Shown here piece after piece: positions 15,463-22,078 of a stretch of DNA of 23,699 nucleotides. Made by a program: the position numbers and the translations under genes. How positions within the stretch are numbered: position 1 is the stretch's first letter; every line of letters begins with the position of its first letter. The DNA is from Candidatus Eiseniibacteriota bacterium (GTDB lineage Bacteria; Joyebacterota; Joyebacteria; Joyebacterales; Joyebacteraceae): the NCBI GenBank assembly GCA_030638405.1, contig DAOWER010000107.1, positions 1-23,699 on the forward strand, read 5' to 3'. The notes beneath the pieces were generated by a model. That model did no database searches. It was not told where the DNA came from and saw only the letters and a list, made by a program, of their open reading frames with translations.

Positions 15463-15624
15463 ATGCCACGCGCCGCAAAGGCCGACAGCTACTCGCCCAC
15501 CGGTCTGGCACGCACGTCACTTCTGCTCGCCGTTCCGCTCTTCGTGTCGGGAATCTGCTACGCGCTGGCCGCCGGGATGAAGGCCGGGACGTGGCCCCCC
15601 GCGAGATCCAGAAGCGACGGCTGA
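15463..15624 (+). pseudogene. C-terminal fragment of the small membrane protein
   Basis: The frame MPRAA followed by KADSYSPTGLARTS to the stop at 15624 matches residues 87-134 of the membrane protein at 12405-12809 (34 of 48 identical by hand count), while the first three helices are absent. Differences are partly at third codon positions, so the copy evolved as a gene before it was cut. There is no Shine-Dalgarno before the ATG at 15463. Its last 108 bases lie antisense to the end of the GT4 gene at 15517-16809. Confidence 0.75.
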
Positions 15625-16809
15625 GTACCGTCTCCCGCCCAGAGCCTCCAGGATCATGAACTCCAGTTCTGTGACCATTCGACCGACGCCGAACAACTTC
15701 CTCGCCCGCTTGATGGCCGACGCCCCCAGTCGCGCAGCGAGTTCGCGCTCGCGAAGCACCCCGAGCACAGCCACGGCAAGAGCATCGGGATCGTCGGGCG
15801 GCACGACAAGCGCGTCGATGCCGTCCCTTACCGCCTCGCGCGTCCCCGAGACATCCGTGGCGACGATCGGCGCACCGACAGACATTGCCTCCAACAACGT
15901 GTTTGCCATGCCTTCGTTGCGCGACGACAGTGCGTAGACGTCAGCGGCTGCCAACATGTCTCTGACATCACCTCTGTGACCCGCAAAGACGACACCGCCA
16001 ACACCGGCGCGCGAGGCGTGCTCCTCGAGGCTGCCGCGCCTCCTTCCGCCGCCCAGTATGACCAGCCTCGCCGCGGGGACCTCGCGACCAACGGCGGCCA
16101 TTGCATCGATCAGGACGTCGAAGCCCTTCTGCCGGTTGAGCCGCCCGGCTGCCATTACGACCGGCGCCTCGGGCGCCACACCGAGGTCGCTCAAGGCCGC
16201 CCTGCCTGCGTCGGCCGAAGCGGCAGACGTCTCTACACCATTCAGGAGCACACGGACCTTGTCCGAATCGAGCCACTTGGACTGCTCAAGCCCGTCGCGG
16301 ATGGCGAGAGAGTTGACGATGATGAGATCGGCCAGCGTCCCGAACGCCGTTCTCGTGCTGAAGTCGTCCCGCAGTCGTCGCCTCAGTCCCAGTCGAACGA
16401 CGACGAGAGGTCGTCCGGGGCCGCGCCGCGCCACCGGCAGATCTGCCGACCGTCCGGTCAGGCGGCTCCCCAGCCGGGTCAGTCGACCCGCCAGCTCGTC
16501 CAGTCGACCCGCCAAGCCGGCCGCGACTCCTCCCACCAGGTACTCGCGACGCCGCGTGAGCACAACAGCGTCCGGCCGGAATGCAAGGAAGTGGTACGCC
16601 AATGAGGCGAGTCCGACCGGACTCCAGTTACTGACGAAGGGCGCGCGGCGCCCTTTGAGGCCGCGCCTCGCGAGCTCCTTGCCGACTGTGCCGCGGCTCC
16701 ACAGGACCGCAACGTCGTGACCGCGTCCGGCCAGACCCGCCGCGGTGGTCAGAGCCCACTTCTCGTTGCCGCCCCATTCGGGCGCTGTCACGCAGAAGAC
16801 AATCCTCAT
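15517..16809 (-). CDS. Glycosyltransferase family 4, with a C-terminal tail read through a gene fragment
   Basis: This 430-residue GT-B enzyme begins MRIVFCVTAPEWGGNEKWAL, an N-terminal Rossmann half of GT4 type. The C-terminal donor half has AAGRLNRQKGFDVLIDA, and the EX7E motif is in RNEGMANTLLEAM followed by VGAPIVATDVSG. It transfers a sugar from a nucleotide donor, probably to a surface glycan. Residues around 100-125 hold a heptad-like insert (LAGRLDELAGRLTRLGSRL) made by a 21-bp repeat. The family homology ends at about FMILEALGGR; the last ~37 residues are Gly/Arg-rich and are encoded opposite the membrane-protein fragment at 15463-15624. The ATG overlaps the stop of the THEP1 relic as ATGA. 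No counterpart exists in the left block, so it is an extra gene there. Confidence 0.85.
   Translation of the reverse strand: MRIVFCVTAPEWGGNEKWALTTAAGLAGRGHDVAVLWSRGTVGKELARRGLKGRRAPFVSNWSPVGLASLAYHFLAFRPDAVVLTRRREYLVGGVAAGLAGRLDELAGRLTRLGSRLTGRSADLPVARRGPGRPLVVVRLGLRRRLRDDFSTRTAFGTLADLIIVNSLAIRDGLEQSKWLDSDKVRVLLNGVETSAASADAGRAALSDLGVAPEAPVVMAAGRLNRQKGFDVLIDAMAAVGREVPAARLVILGGGRRRGSLEEHASRAGVGGVVFAGHRGDVRDMLAAADVYALSSRNEGMANTLLEAMSVGAPIVATDVSGTREAVRDGIDALVVPPDDPDALAVAVLGVLRERELAARLGASAIKRARKLFGVGRMVTELEFMILEALGGRRYSAVASGSRGGPRPGLHPGGQRVADSRHEERNGEQK
16480..16514. repeat. 21-bp tandem repeat in the GT4 gene
   Basis: CAGTCGACCCGCCA occurs at 16480-16493 and 16501-16514 with a 21-base period. 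It encodes a repeated heptapeptide with Leu at regular positions (LAGRLDE, LAGRLTR, then a looser LGSRLTG), compatible with an amphipathic helix. Confidence 0.8.
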
Positions 16810-16958
16810 CTCAGCAGCTCCGCGACGGGCGCCTCACCCACGACGGCCCCACCATCCCGGTTCGCCTCTGTCAGCTCGATGATCTCGACGTCCCTGCGCG
16901 CGCGCACTGCGTCCAAGAAGTCGCTGGTCCCAGGCATCGCCGTCATCCCCGCTTCCAT
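16806..16958 (-). pseudogene. Relic of a THEP1 NTPase (C-terminal part only)
   Basis: A 50-codon frame starts MEAGMTAMPG and continues TSDFLDAVRARRDVEIIEL and TEANRDG. This matches the end of the intact THEP1 at 12855 (TNPFLDSVRARPDVEILRV, NTGNRE), with 12 of 19 identical in the core. DVE-x-x-E-L-T-x-x-NRD is also typical of THEP1 in general. The Walker motifs are gone. The ATG overlaps the GT4 stop as TGATG and the stop overlaps the next GT4 start as ATGA, so both translational couplings survive around the deletion. It may be kept as a short coupling ORF. Confidence 0.7.
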
Positions 16959-18064
16959 CAGGGCTCTGGGTCCGAGAGTATCCGCCGGTAGAGTCTCTCG
17001 GTCTCATCAACCATGCGCTCGATGGTCAGGTTCTCGCGGACGAAGCGAGCGCCGCTCGACGCGAGTGTCTCTGCTAGCGCGGCGTCATCGAGCAGGCGCC
17101 CTATCGCGGCTGCCAGCGCACCGGGGTCGTCCGGCGCCACGAGGAGTCCCGTCTCGCCGTCGGTGACCAGCTCGCGATTGCCGCCGACGTCGGTGGCCAC
17201 GACGGGCCGTCCCACGGCCAGCGATTCGCGCACCACTCCGGACAGCCCCTCGCCGGCGCGCGGCGAGTTGACGGAAACATCGAGGGCAGAGATGAGATCT
17301 GGCACGTCGGTCCGGTACCCCGCCTGCACGACCCGTCCCGTCAGCCCAAGCTGCTCTATCATCGCGGTCATCTTCTCACTCGTGGTGTTGTGGCCTGCCA
17401 AAACGAAGCGAACCGTGGGTCTTTCAGCAGCGAGGCTGGCGGCAGCTTCAAGAAACGTATCGTGACCCTTCCAGCGGTGATAGAAGTTCGCGATCTTCCC
17501 AACTACCTTCACCTCTCTCGAAATGCCGAGTTCGTCCCGGAGCTTCCCACCGTCTAGATCGCCGGCAAAGACGGACGGATCGGTACCGCTGTATGTGACC
17601 GTGATCCTGCCTGGATCGACCCCGTAATCTACAAGCACGCTCCGCACTGCCTTCGATACTGCGACGAACTGAGTGACACGGGGGCTGCGGTACTTGAGGC
17701 GGCTACCGAGGTTGTCTTTGGGGCGGAACGAGACGCGTCTGGTAACGACGCAGGGGCGCCGCGTCAAAGACGCCGCGACAAGCGCCACAGAGTGCGCGTG
17801 AGAGGCGTGCGCGTGGACGATGTCCACGCGGCGGGCGACGATGTGCGCAGCGAGCCTGGCTATCGCCGCTGGATTGAGCTCGGATCTGAGCTCGATCGGG
17901 ATGATGTTGAGCCCCTCGGCCCGCGCCCGATTGGCGAGCTCTCCTCCCGGGGGCGTCGCGAGCGCGACCTCGTGGTGGTGCTTGGAGAGACCGACGAGGA
18001 GGGCGAGCACCTGGGCTGAGCCACCTCCCCAGGAGGGGCACTCGGCGGCGTGCAGGACCCTCAT
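16958..18064 (-). CDS. Glycosyltransferase family 4
   Basis: This 368-residue GT-B glycosyltransferase starts MRVLHAAECPSWGGGSAQVL, a common N-terminus of GT4 enzymes. VDIVHAHASHAHSVAL follows in the acceptor half. In the donor half are VGKIANFYHRWKGHDTFLEA and the EX7E motif in GEGLSGVVRESLAVGRPVVATDVGG. The length is normal for the family. It probably acts on a lipid-linked or core oligosaccharide at the cytoplasmic face of the inner membrane, together with the GT9 just upstream. The start lies 22 bases after the GT9 stop, and a 26-base tandem repeat spans the junction. The stop overlaps the THEP1 relic. The relic at 13992-14087 is its counterpart in the left block. Confidence 0.88.
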   Translation of the reverse strand: MRVLHAAECPSWGGGSAQVLALLVGLSKHHHEVALATPPGGELANRARAEGLNIIPIELRSELNPAAIARLAAHIVARRVDIVHAHASHAHSVALVAASLTRRPCVVTRRVSFRPKDNLGSRLKYRSPRVTQFVAVSKAVRSVLVDYGVDPGRITVTYSGTDPSVFAGDLDGGKLRDELGISREVKVVGKIANFYHRWKGHDTFLEAAASLAAERPTVRFVLAGHNTTSEKMTAMIEQLGLTGRVVQAGYRTDVPDLISALDVSVNSPRAGEGLSGVVRESLAVGRPVVATDVGGNRELVTDGETGLLVAPDDPGALAAAIGRLLDDAALAETLASSGARFVRENLTIERMVDETERLYRRILSDPEP

Positions 18065-18096
18065 GCGTCCCCCTGACGCAGTACCCTCATGCGTCC
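18057..18096. repeat. 26-bp tandem repeat across the GT9/GT4 junction
   Basis: ACCCTCATGCGTCC occurs at 18057-18070 and 18083-18096. Both copies contain, on the minus strand, GACGCATGAGGGT: one supplies the GT9 stop (with an overlapping ATG), the other the GT4 start. The ancestral arrangement was probably a simple ATGA overlap that a small duplication pulled apart. Confidence 0.75.
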
Positions 18097-19148
18097 CTCA
18101 GGCGCGGAAGCCGGGCTGAGACGGCGTCGAGCGCGTGGTCGACGGTGACTCCCTCGAAACACAGGAGGCGGTCCTGAGAACACGTGGTCGAGTCGCAGGG
18201 TCGACACGGAACCCCGTTGGCGAAGAGGTCGGTGTGTCTGGGGTCTGGAAGGTGAGCCCGCTCGACGAGTGTCGGGCCGTGTATGAACACGCTCTCCACC
18301 CCGACGGCCGACGCGATGTGCAACGGGCCGCTGTCGTTCGTTACTACGACGTCCGCGGCTGCGAAGACGGCTCCGAGAACTCGGATATTCGGCGGCTCGA
18401 TGACCGAGGGCTCGGCCTGCCCGTTCTCTCGGTACCACTGCCTGATGGACGCGATGGTCTCGCGGTCCACGGGGCCGGCCAGGTAGGCGATCGACGCTCC
18501 CACTTCGTTCGTGAGCCTCGCTCCGAGTTCGGCGAATCGCTCGGCCGGCCACCGACGTATGGGCCAGTTCGCGCCCGGGTGGATACCGACAAGAGGACGC
18601 CCAGGCAAGGCCGAGAGCAGTTCCGCGGCCTCGCCACGCTCTTCGTCCGTCAGGAACATCTCGAGCTCGTGGCCGCTCGGGGGAACCCCGACCAGGCCTA
18701 CGACCTTGAGATGCTTCTTCACCTCGCTCTCGCTGGGCCTGTAAGGAGCGCGATGGGTCAGGAGAAGGCCCCTCCCCTCGCTCGAGAGCCCGGCCCGCAC
18801 GGGCACGCCGGCGAGAGCCGGAACGAGCGCGCTTCGGAACGACGGCCTGAAGACGAACGCGGCGTCGAACCTCTGCGCCCGTACCCAGGACGCTACCCTC
18901 AACATGGAGAGAAAGCCCCGCCGATCCTCCTTCCGAAGCGGAAGGAGCCGGTGAATGTTCGGACTCCCGACCAGAACCGTTCCCGAGGCGGGCCGAATGA
19001 GGACCGTCGTGCGCGCACGGGGATACGCCTCCCGAAGCGCGCGCAGTGCGGGAGTCGTCACCAGAACGTCGCCGACGAAACCCGTCTCGACGACGAGGAA
19101 CTTCGGCTCCTCGGGGAAGTCCGGTGTGCCGCCCCGCATCCTCGCCAT
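18087..19148 (-). CDS. Glycosyltransferase family 9 (heptosyltransferase-like), right copy
   Basis: The protein has 353 residues. The N-terminus EPKFLVVETGFVGDVLVTTP is the classic GT9 start. The donor half shows HPGANWPIRRWPAERFAEL and TNDSGPLHIASAVGVESVF, and the Cys-rich CRPCDSTTCSQDRLLC is shared with the left copy. The family transfers heptose or a related sugar during LPS core or surface-glycan synthesis. The ATG at 19148 lies 10 bases after the valS stop, and TAGGAGGGAG, overlapping that stop, serves as RBS, so it is the second gene of the valS transcript and subject to the same T-box readthrough. It is followed by the intact GT4. It is a diverged paralog of 14096-15244. Confidence 0.88.
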   Translation of the reverse strand: MARMRGGTPDFPEEPKFLVVETGFVGDVLVTTPALRALREAYPRARTTVLIRPASGTVLVGSPNIHRLLPLRKEDRRGFLSMLRVASWVRAQRFDAAFVFRPSFRSALVPALAGVPVRAGLSSEGRGLLLTHRAPYRPSESEVKKHLKVVGLVGVPPSGHELEMFLTDEERGEAAELLSALPGRPLVGIHPGANWPIRRWPAERFAELGARLTNEVGASIAYLAGPVDRETIASIRQWYRENGQAEPSVIEPPNIRVLGAVFAAADVVVTNDSGPLHIASAVGVESVFIHGPTLVERAHLPDPRHTDLFANGVPCRPCDSTTCSQDRLLCFEGVTVDHALDAVSARLPRLRDA

Positions 19149-19158
19149 CCGCTCCCTC

Positions 19159-21648
19159 CTACGCGTCGTCCGACTTCACAAGATCCGCCCGGACCGAAAC
19201 GCCCTCCACATCCGTGGCCACGAAGCCGTCCCCGGCCTCGGCGACACGCTCAATCACTTCCGCGTTCGAGACATCGCGGAGCTCACGAGCCATGGGCTCG
19301 AGCATCTCCCACGCCCGTGCGTCGCACGCAACGCTGAGCGTTTCAACGGGGGCCGCGACGGAGACCTTGTTTACAGACTTCACCTTCCGCATGCCTTCTA
19401 TGACCGCAAGAGCGATACGCCCCGCCTCGAGAGCCTCGGGATCGTTCCACTCGTCCGGCGGCTCGGGCCACGCGGACACGTGTATCGACTCGACGTCCTC
19501 GCGCTTGGCGAAGAAGAGCGAGTGAATCTCCTCGGTGATGTGCGGCATTATGGGCGCGAACAGCTTGAGCGACCCGAGAAGCGCCTGATAGAGCGCGTAC
19601 TGCGCGCCGCGCCGCCCGGCCTCGTCGTAGCCTTCGTCTCCGTAGAGGCACTTCTTGGCTATCTCGATGTAGTTATCACAGAGATCGTGCCAGAAGAAGC
19701 GCTCGCCCGCCTCGAGCGCGCCGTGGTAGTCGCAGACGTCGAAGCTGCGCGTCGCCTTCGCCATGGCATGGCTCAGTTCTGCCAGGAGCCACCGGTCGGT
19801 GACACCCAACGTCCTCGGCGCGTCCGGGTCGTAGTCCTCGAGCCGCATGATGGCGAACTTTGACGCGTTCCACAGCTTGACCACGAGCCTGTGCCCGGCA
19901 TCGAGCGGTTCTTCGACGAGAACGGTGTCGGTTCCCAACCTGGTCGCGCTGGCCCAGTAGCGCACGACGTCGGCGGAACGTTCCGCGACGATGTCGCTGG
20001 GAGCGGCGCCCGTTGCGCCCTTTGACTTGCTTATCTTCGCTCGGTCCGGGTGCAGCGTGTGCCCGGAAATCATGGCCGTGCGCCAGGGGATCTTCCCCTC
20101 GTTCAGCACGCCCTTGACCACGGTGTAGAACGCCCACGTCCGGATGATGTCGTGCGCCTGTGGGCGAAGGTCCATGAGATACTCGGGGCCGCCGTCGACC
20201 CCCTCCTTCTTGAAGCGCTCGACACGGGAGTCCTCTTCGCCCCACCCGAGGTTGATGAATGGAGTGCAGGACGAGGTCATCCAGGTGTCCATGATATCGG
20301 TCTCGGGCTCGAGCTCGCCGCCGCACTCGGGGCACGTCTCGACCGGCGGGTCTGCGACGGTCGGGTCGACGGGAAGCTGCGACTCGTCGGCGAGCACGAC
20401 CTCTCCGCACGACTTGCAGACCCAGAGCGGGAACGGCACGCCGTAGTACCGCTGTCTGGAAATGCACCAGTCCCACGCGAGGTTCTCCACCCAGTTCCGG
20501 AAGCGGACTGCCATGAACTCGGGGCACCATTGGACCTTCGCGCCGGCCTCGAGAATCGCCTCCTTAATGTCCAGCACCCGGACGAACCACTGCGCGGCAA
20601 CGGAGAATTCGATGCCCGTACCGCACCGCTCGTGGACGTTCACGACGTGCGTGATGGGTCTCTGTCCGCGGAGGCGACCGCTCGTCTCCAGGTCCCCAAC
20701 TATCTTCTTACGCGCCTCGCTGAGCGAGAGTCCCTCGTAGCCGGGCGCGAGTTCGTTCATGCGACCACTCTCGTCGAAGACGATGCGCGTGCCCAACCCG
20801 TGCTCCTGCCACCACGCGATGTCCGTGGTGTCCCCGAACGTGCAGCACATGACGAGTCCCGTCCCTTTCTCGGGATCGGCCTTCTCGTCGGGCATGATGG
20901 GCACTTCGTGGCCGAAGATGGGGACGGTCGCGTTCTTACCGATGATTGCCGCGTAACGCTCGTCGTCGGGATGCGCGAACATGCCGACGCACGCGGGCAG
21001 AAGTTCCGGACGTGTGGTCGAGATGATGAGGTCCTCATCTCCCAGGCCGAACGCCACATCGTAGAAGACGGAATCGTGCTCCGCGTCCTCAATCTCCGCC
21101 TGCGCGATGGCCGTGTGACACTCGGGACACCAGAGCGTCGGCGCTTCCTTCCTGTAGACTCGGCCCTTTCTGTAGAGGTCGAGGAACGAGCGCTGCGAGA
21201 TGCGCTGCGAACGCGGGTCGATGGTCGAGTAGTCCTCTTCCCAGTCGACCGAGAGACCCAGGCTCTTCCAGAACGCGATGAAGTCCACCTCGTACTGCTT
21301 CGTGAGTTCGAGACACATCTCGACGAACTTCTCCCTGCCCACCTCGGTCGCCTTGACGCCCTTCTCCTTCTCGACCAGTCGCTCACTCGGGAGTCCGTTG
21401 TCGTCGAACCCGAACGGGTAGTAGACGTTGTGCCCGCGCATCCGCCAGTAGCGCGCGACCACCTCGGCCTGCACGTAACTGAAAACATGGCCGATGTGTA
21501 TCTTCCCGGACACGGTGGGAGGCGGCGTGTCGATGCTGTAGATGGGGCGGTCGGGGAACTTGTCGAACTTGTAGATCCCCTGCTCCTCCCAGTGGCGCTG
21601 CCACTTCTGCTCGGCCTCAGCGGGCTTGTACTTCTTAGGGAGCTTCAT
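19159..21648 (-). CDS. valS: Valyl-tRNA synthetase
   Basis: This class I synthetase attaches valine to tRNA-Val. The ATG at 21648, with AGAGGA upstream, gives 829 residues starting MKLPKKYKPAEAEQKWQRHW; frames further upstream run into the leader RNA. The signature motifs are HIGH at residues 51-54 (PPPTVSGKIHIGH) and the KMSKS-type AKISKSKG near residue 538. Zinc-binding-like cysteines occur in WCPECH and VCKSCG/CPECGGE. An editing (CP1) domain lies between. The length and the lack of a long C-terminal coiled coil fit the shorter ValRS type seen in archaea and some bacterial phyla rather than the 950-residue E. coli type. The specificity call is supported independently by the GUC specifier of the T-box leader. 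The stop overlaps the RBS of the GT9 gene. Confidence 0.93.
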   Translation of the reverse strand: MKLPKKYKPAEAEQKWQRHWEEQGIYKFDKFPDRPIYSIDTPPPTVSGKIHIGHVFSYVQAEVVARYWRMRGHNVYYPFGFDDNGLPSERLVEKEKGVKATEVGREKFVEMCLELTKQYEVDFIAFWKSLGLSVDWEEDYSTIDPRSQRISQRSFLDLYRKGRVYRKEAPTLWCPECHTAIAQAEIEDAEHDSVFYDVAFGLGDEDLIISTTRPELLPACVGMFAHPDDERYAAIIGKNATVPIFGHEVPIMPDEKADPEKGTGLVMCCTFGDTTDIAWWQEHGLGTRIVFDESGRMNELAPGYEGLSLSEARKKIVGDLETSGRLRGQRPITHVVNVHERCGTGIEFSVAAQWFVRVLDIKEAILEAGAKVQWCPEFMAVRFRNWVENLAWDWCISRQRYYGVPFPLWVCKSCGEVVLADESQLPVDPTVADPPVETCPECGGELEPETDIMDTWMTSSCTPFINLGWGEEDSRVERFKKEGVDGGPEYLMDLRPQAHDIIRTWAFYTVVKGVLNEGKIPWRTAMISGHTLHPDRAKISKSKGATGAAPSDIVAERSADVVRYWASATRLGTDTVLVEEPLDAGHRLVVKLWNASKFAIMRLEDYDPDAPRTLGVTDRWLLAELSHAMAKATRSFDVCDYHGALEAGERFFWHDLCDNYIEIAKKCLYGDEGYDEAGRRGAQYALYQALLGSLKLFAPIMPHITEEIHSLFFAKREDVESIHVSAWPEPPDEWNDPEALEAGRIALAVIEGMRKVKSVNKVSVAAPVETLSVACDARAWEMLEPMARELRDVSNAEVIERVAEAGDGFVATDVEGVSVRADLVKSDDA

Positions 21649-21690
21649 GTGTCGTCCTCTCAGGCTTGCGCGTTGTCGGCGGGGGCCCGC

Positions 21691-21735
21691 AAATGAAACG
21701 GGCCCTCTCGCCCCATCCAGGGAACGAGAGGACCC
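21691..21735 (-). terminator. Regulated intrinsic terminator of the T-box
   Basis: An 11-bp stem pairs 21735-21725 (GGGTCCTCTCG) with 21710-21700 (CGAGAGGGCCC), containing one G-U pair and a 14-base loop. It is followed on the minus strand by GTTTCATTT, a weak U-rich tail. It lies just after the T-box motif, as expected for the terminator/antiterminator switch. Confidence 0.8.
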
Positions 21736-22025
21736 GCTCTTGAGTCCGTCCCGCGGTACCATCCCCGATTCCCGGGCTGCGGCCTTCCTGCCGCCGCGGC
21801 GCCGGGCGCTCGATTGGGGCTGTGACGGGCCCACCCGTCCGTGCTTACTGCGACCTTCGGGGCCGGCGCTCGGGATCGAGCTGCCGACGCACCGCCTCGG
21901 CCGATTCAGCACGGCGGCTCCGGAGCGACCTTCGGCCGGCGCCTTCCCGGGGCTCTCTCAGCCACGGAGCCCCTCTCTCTTAGGGCGCGTTCCGGCCTAC
22001 TCTTCTCCATCACAGCCTTTGACCG
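21691..22025 (-). promoter_or_regulatory. T-box riboswitch leader of valS (specifier GUC, Val)
   Basis: On the minus strand a leader of about 330 bases shows the T-box parts in order. Stem I has AGTA (22001-21998) followed by GGCCGG, pairing with CCGGCC followed by GAAGGTC; the closing strands GGCT/GGAG pair with CTCC/AGCC. The specifier codon GTC (21929-21927) lies right after the GAA of the loop-E pair and reads valine. An apical hairpin GGGGCT...AGCCCC sits on top. The T-box motif is GGGGATGGTACCGCGG (21766-21751), whose TGGT would pair with the ACCA end of uncharged tRNA-Val. A terminator follows. Low charged tRNA-Val should favour readthrough into valS and probably the glycosyltransferase genes behind it. 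No clear promoter was found between groEL and the leader. Confidence 0.88.
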
Positions 22026-22046
22026 CTATTCGACTGTCTCAACCAG

Positions 22047-22066
22047 GGCCGCGGGTCACCGCGGCC
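22047..22066 (-). terminator. Hairpin after groEL, possible weak terminator
   Basis: GGCCGCGG and CCGCGGCC form a perfect 8-bp stem with a 4-base loop, 12 bases beyond the groEL stop. No U-tract follows, so termination would be inefficient or Rho-assisted. Alternatively it marks the processed 3' end of the groEL mRNA. Confidence 0.45.
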
Positions 22067-22078
22067 GAGGCGACGATA

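Noticed and set aside
15245..15520. Longer start for the left GT9 gene (up to 92 more residues)
   Set aside because: The extra residues have no GT9 similarity and cross the lipoprotein and membrane-protein fragments; the GTG at 15244 has a good RBS.
20050..21696. 548-codon open frame on the plus strand
   Set aside because: Antisense shadow of valS, low-complexity Arg/Val/Asp-rich translation, no RBS or motif.
21649..21912. Longer start for valS
   Set aside because: The upstream frame translates the T-box and terminator, and family homology starts at MKLPKKYKP.
21841..22078. tRNA or other structured RNA in the groEL-valS gap
   Set aside because: The structure is accounted for by a T-box leader; no cloverleaf with TTC and anticodon arms was found.
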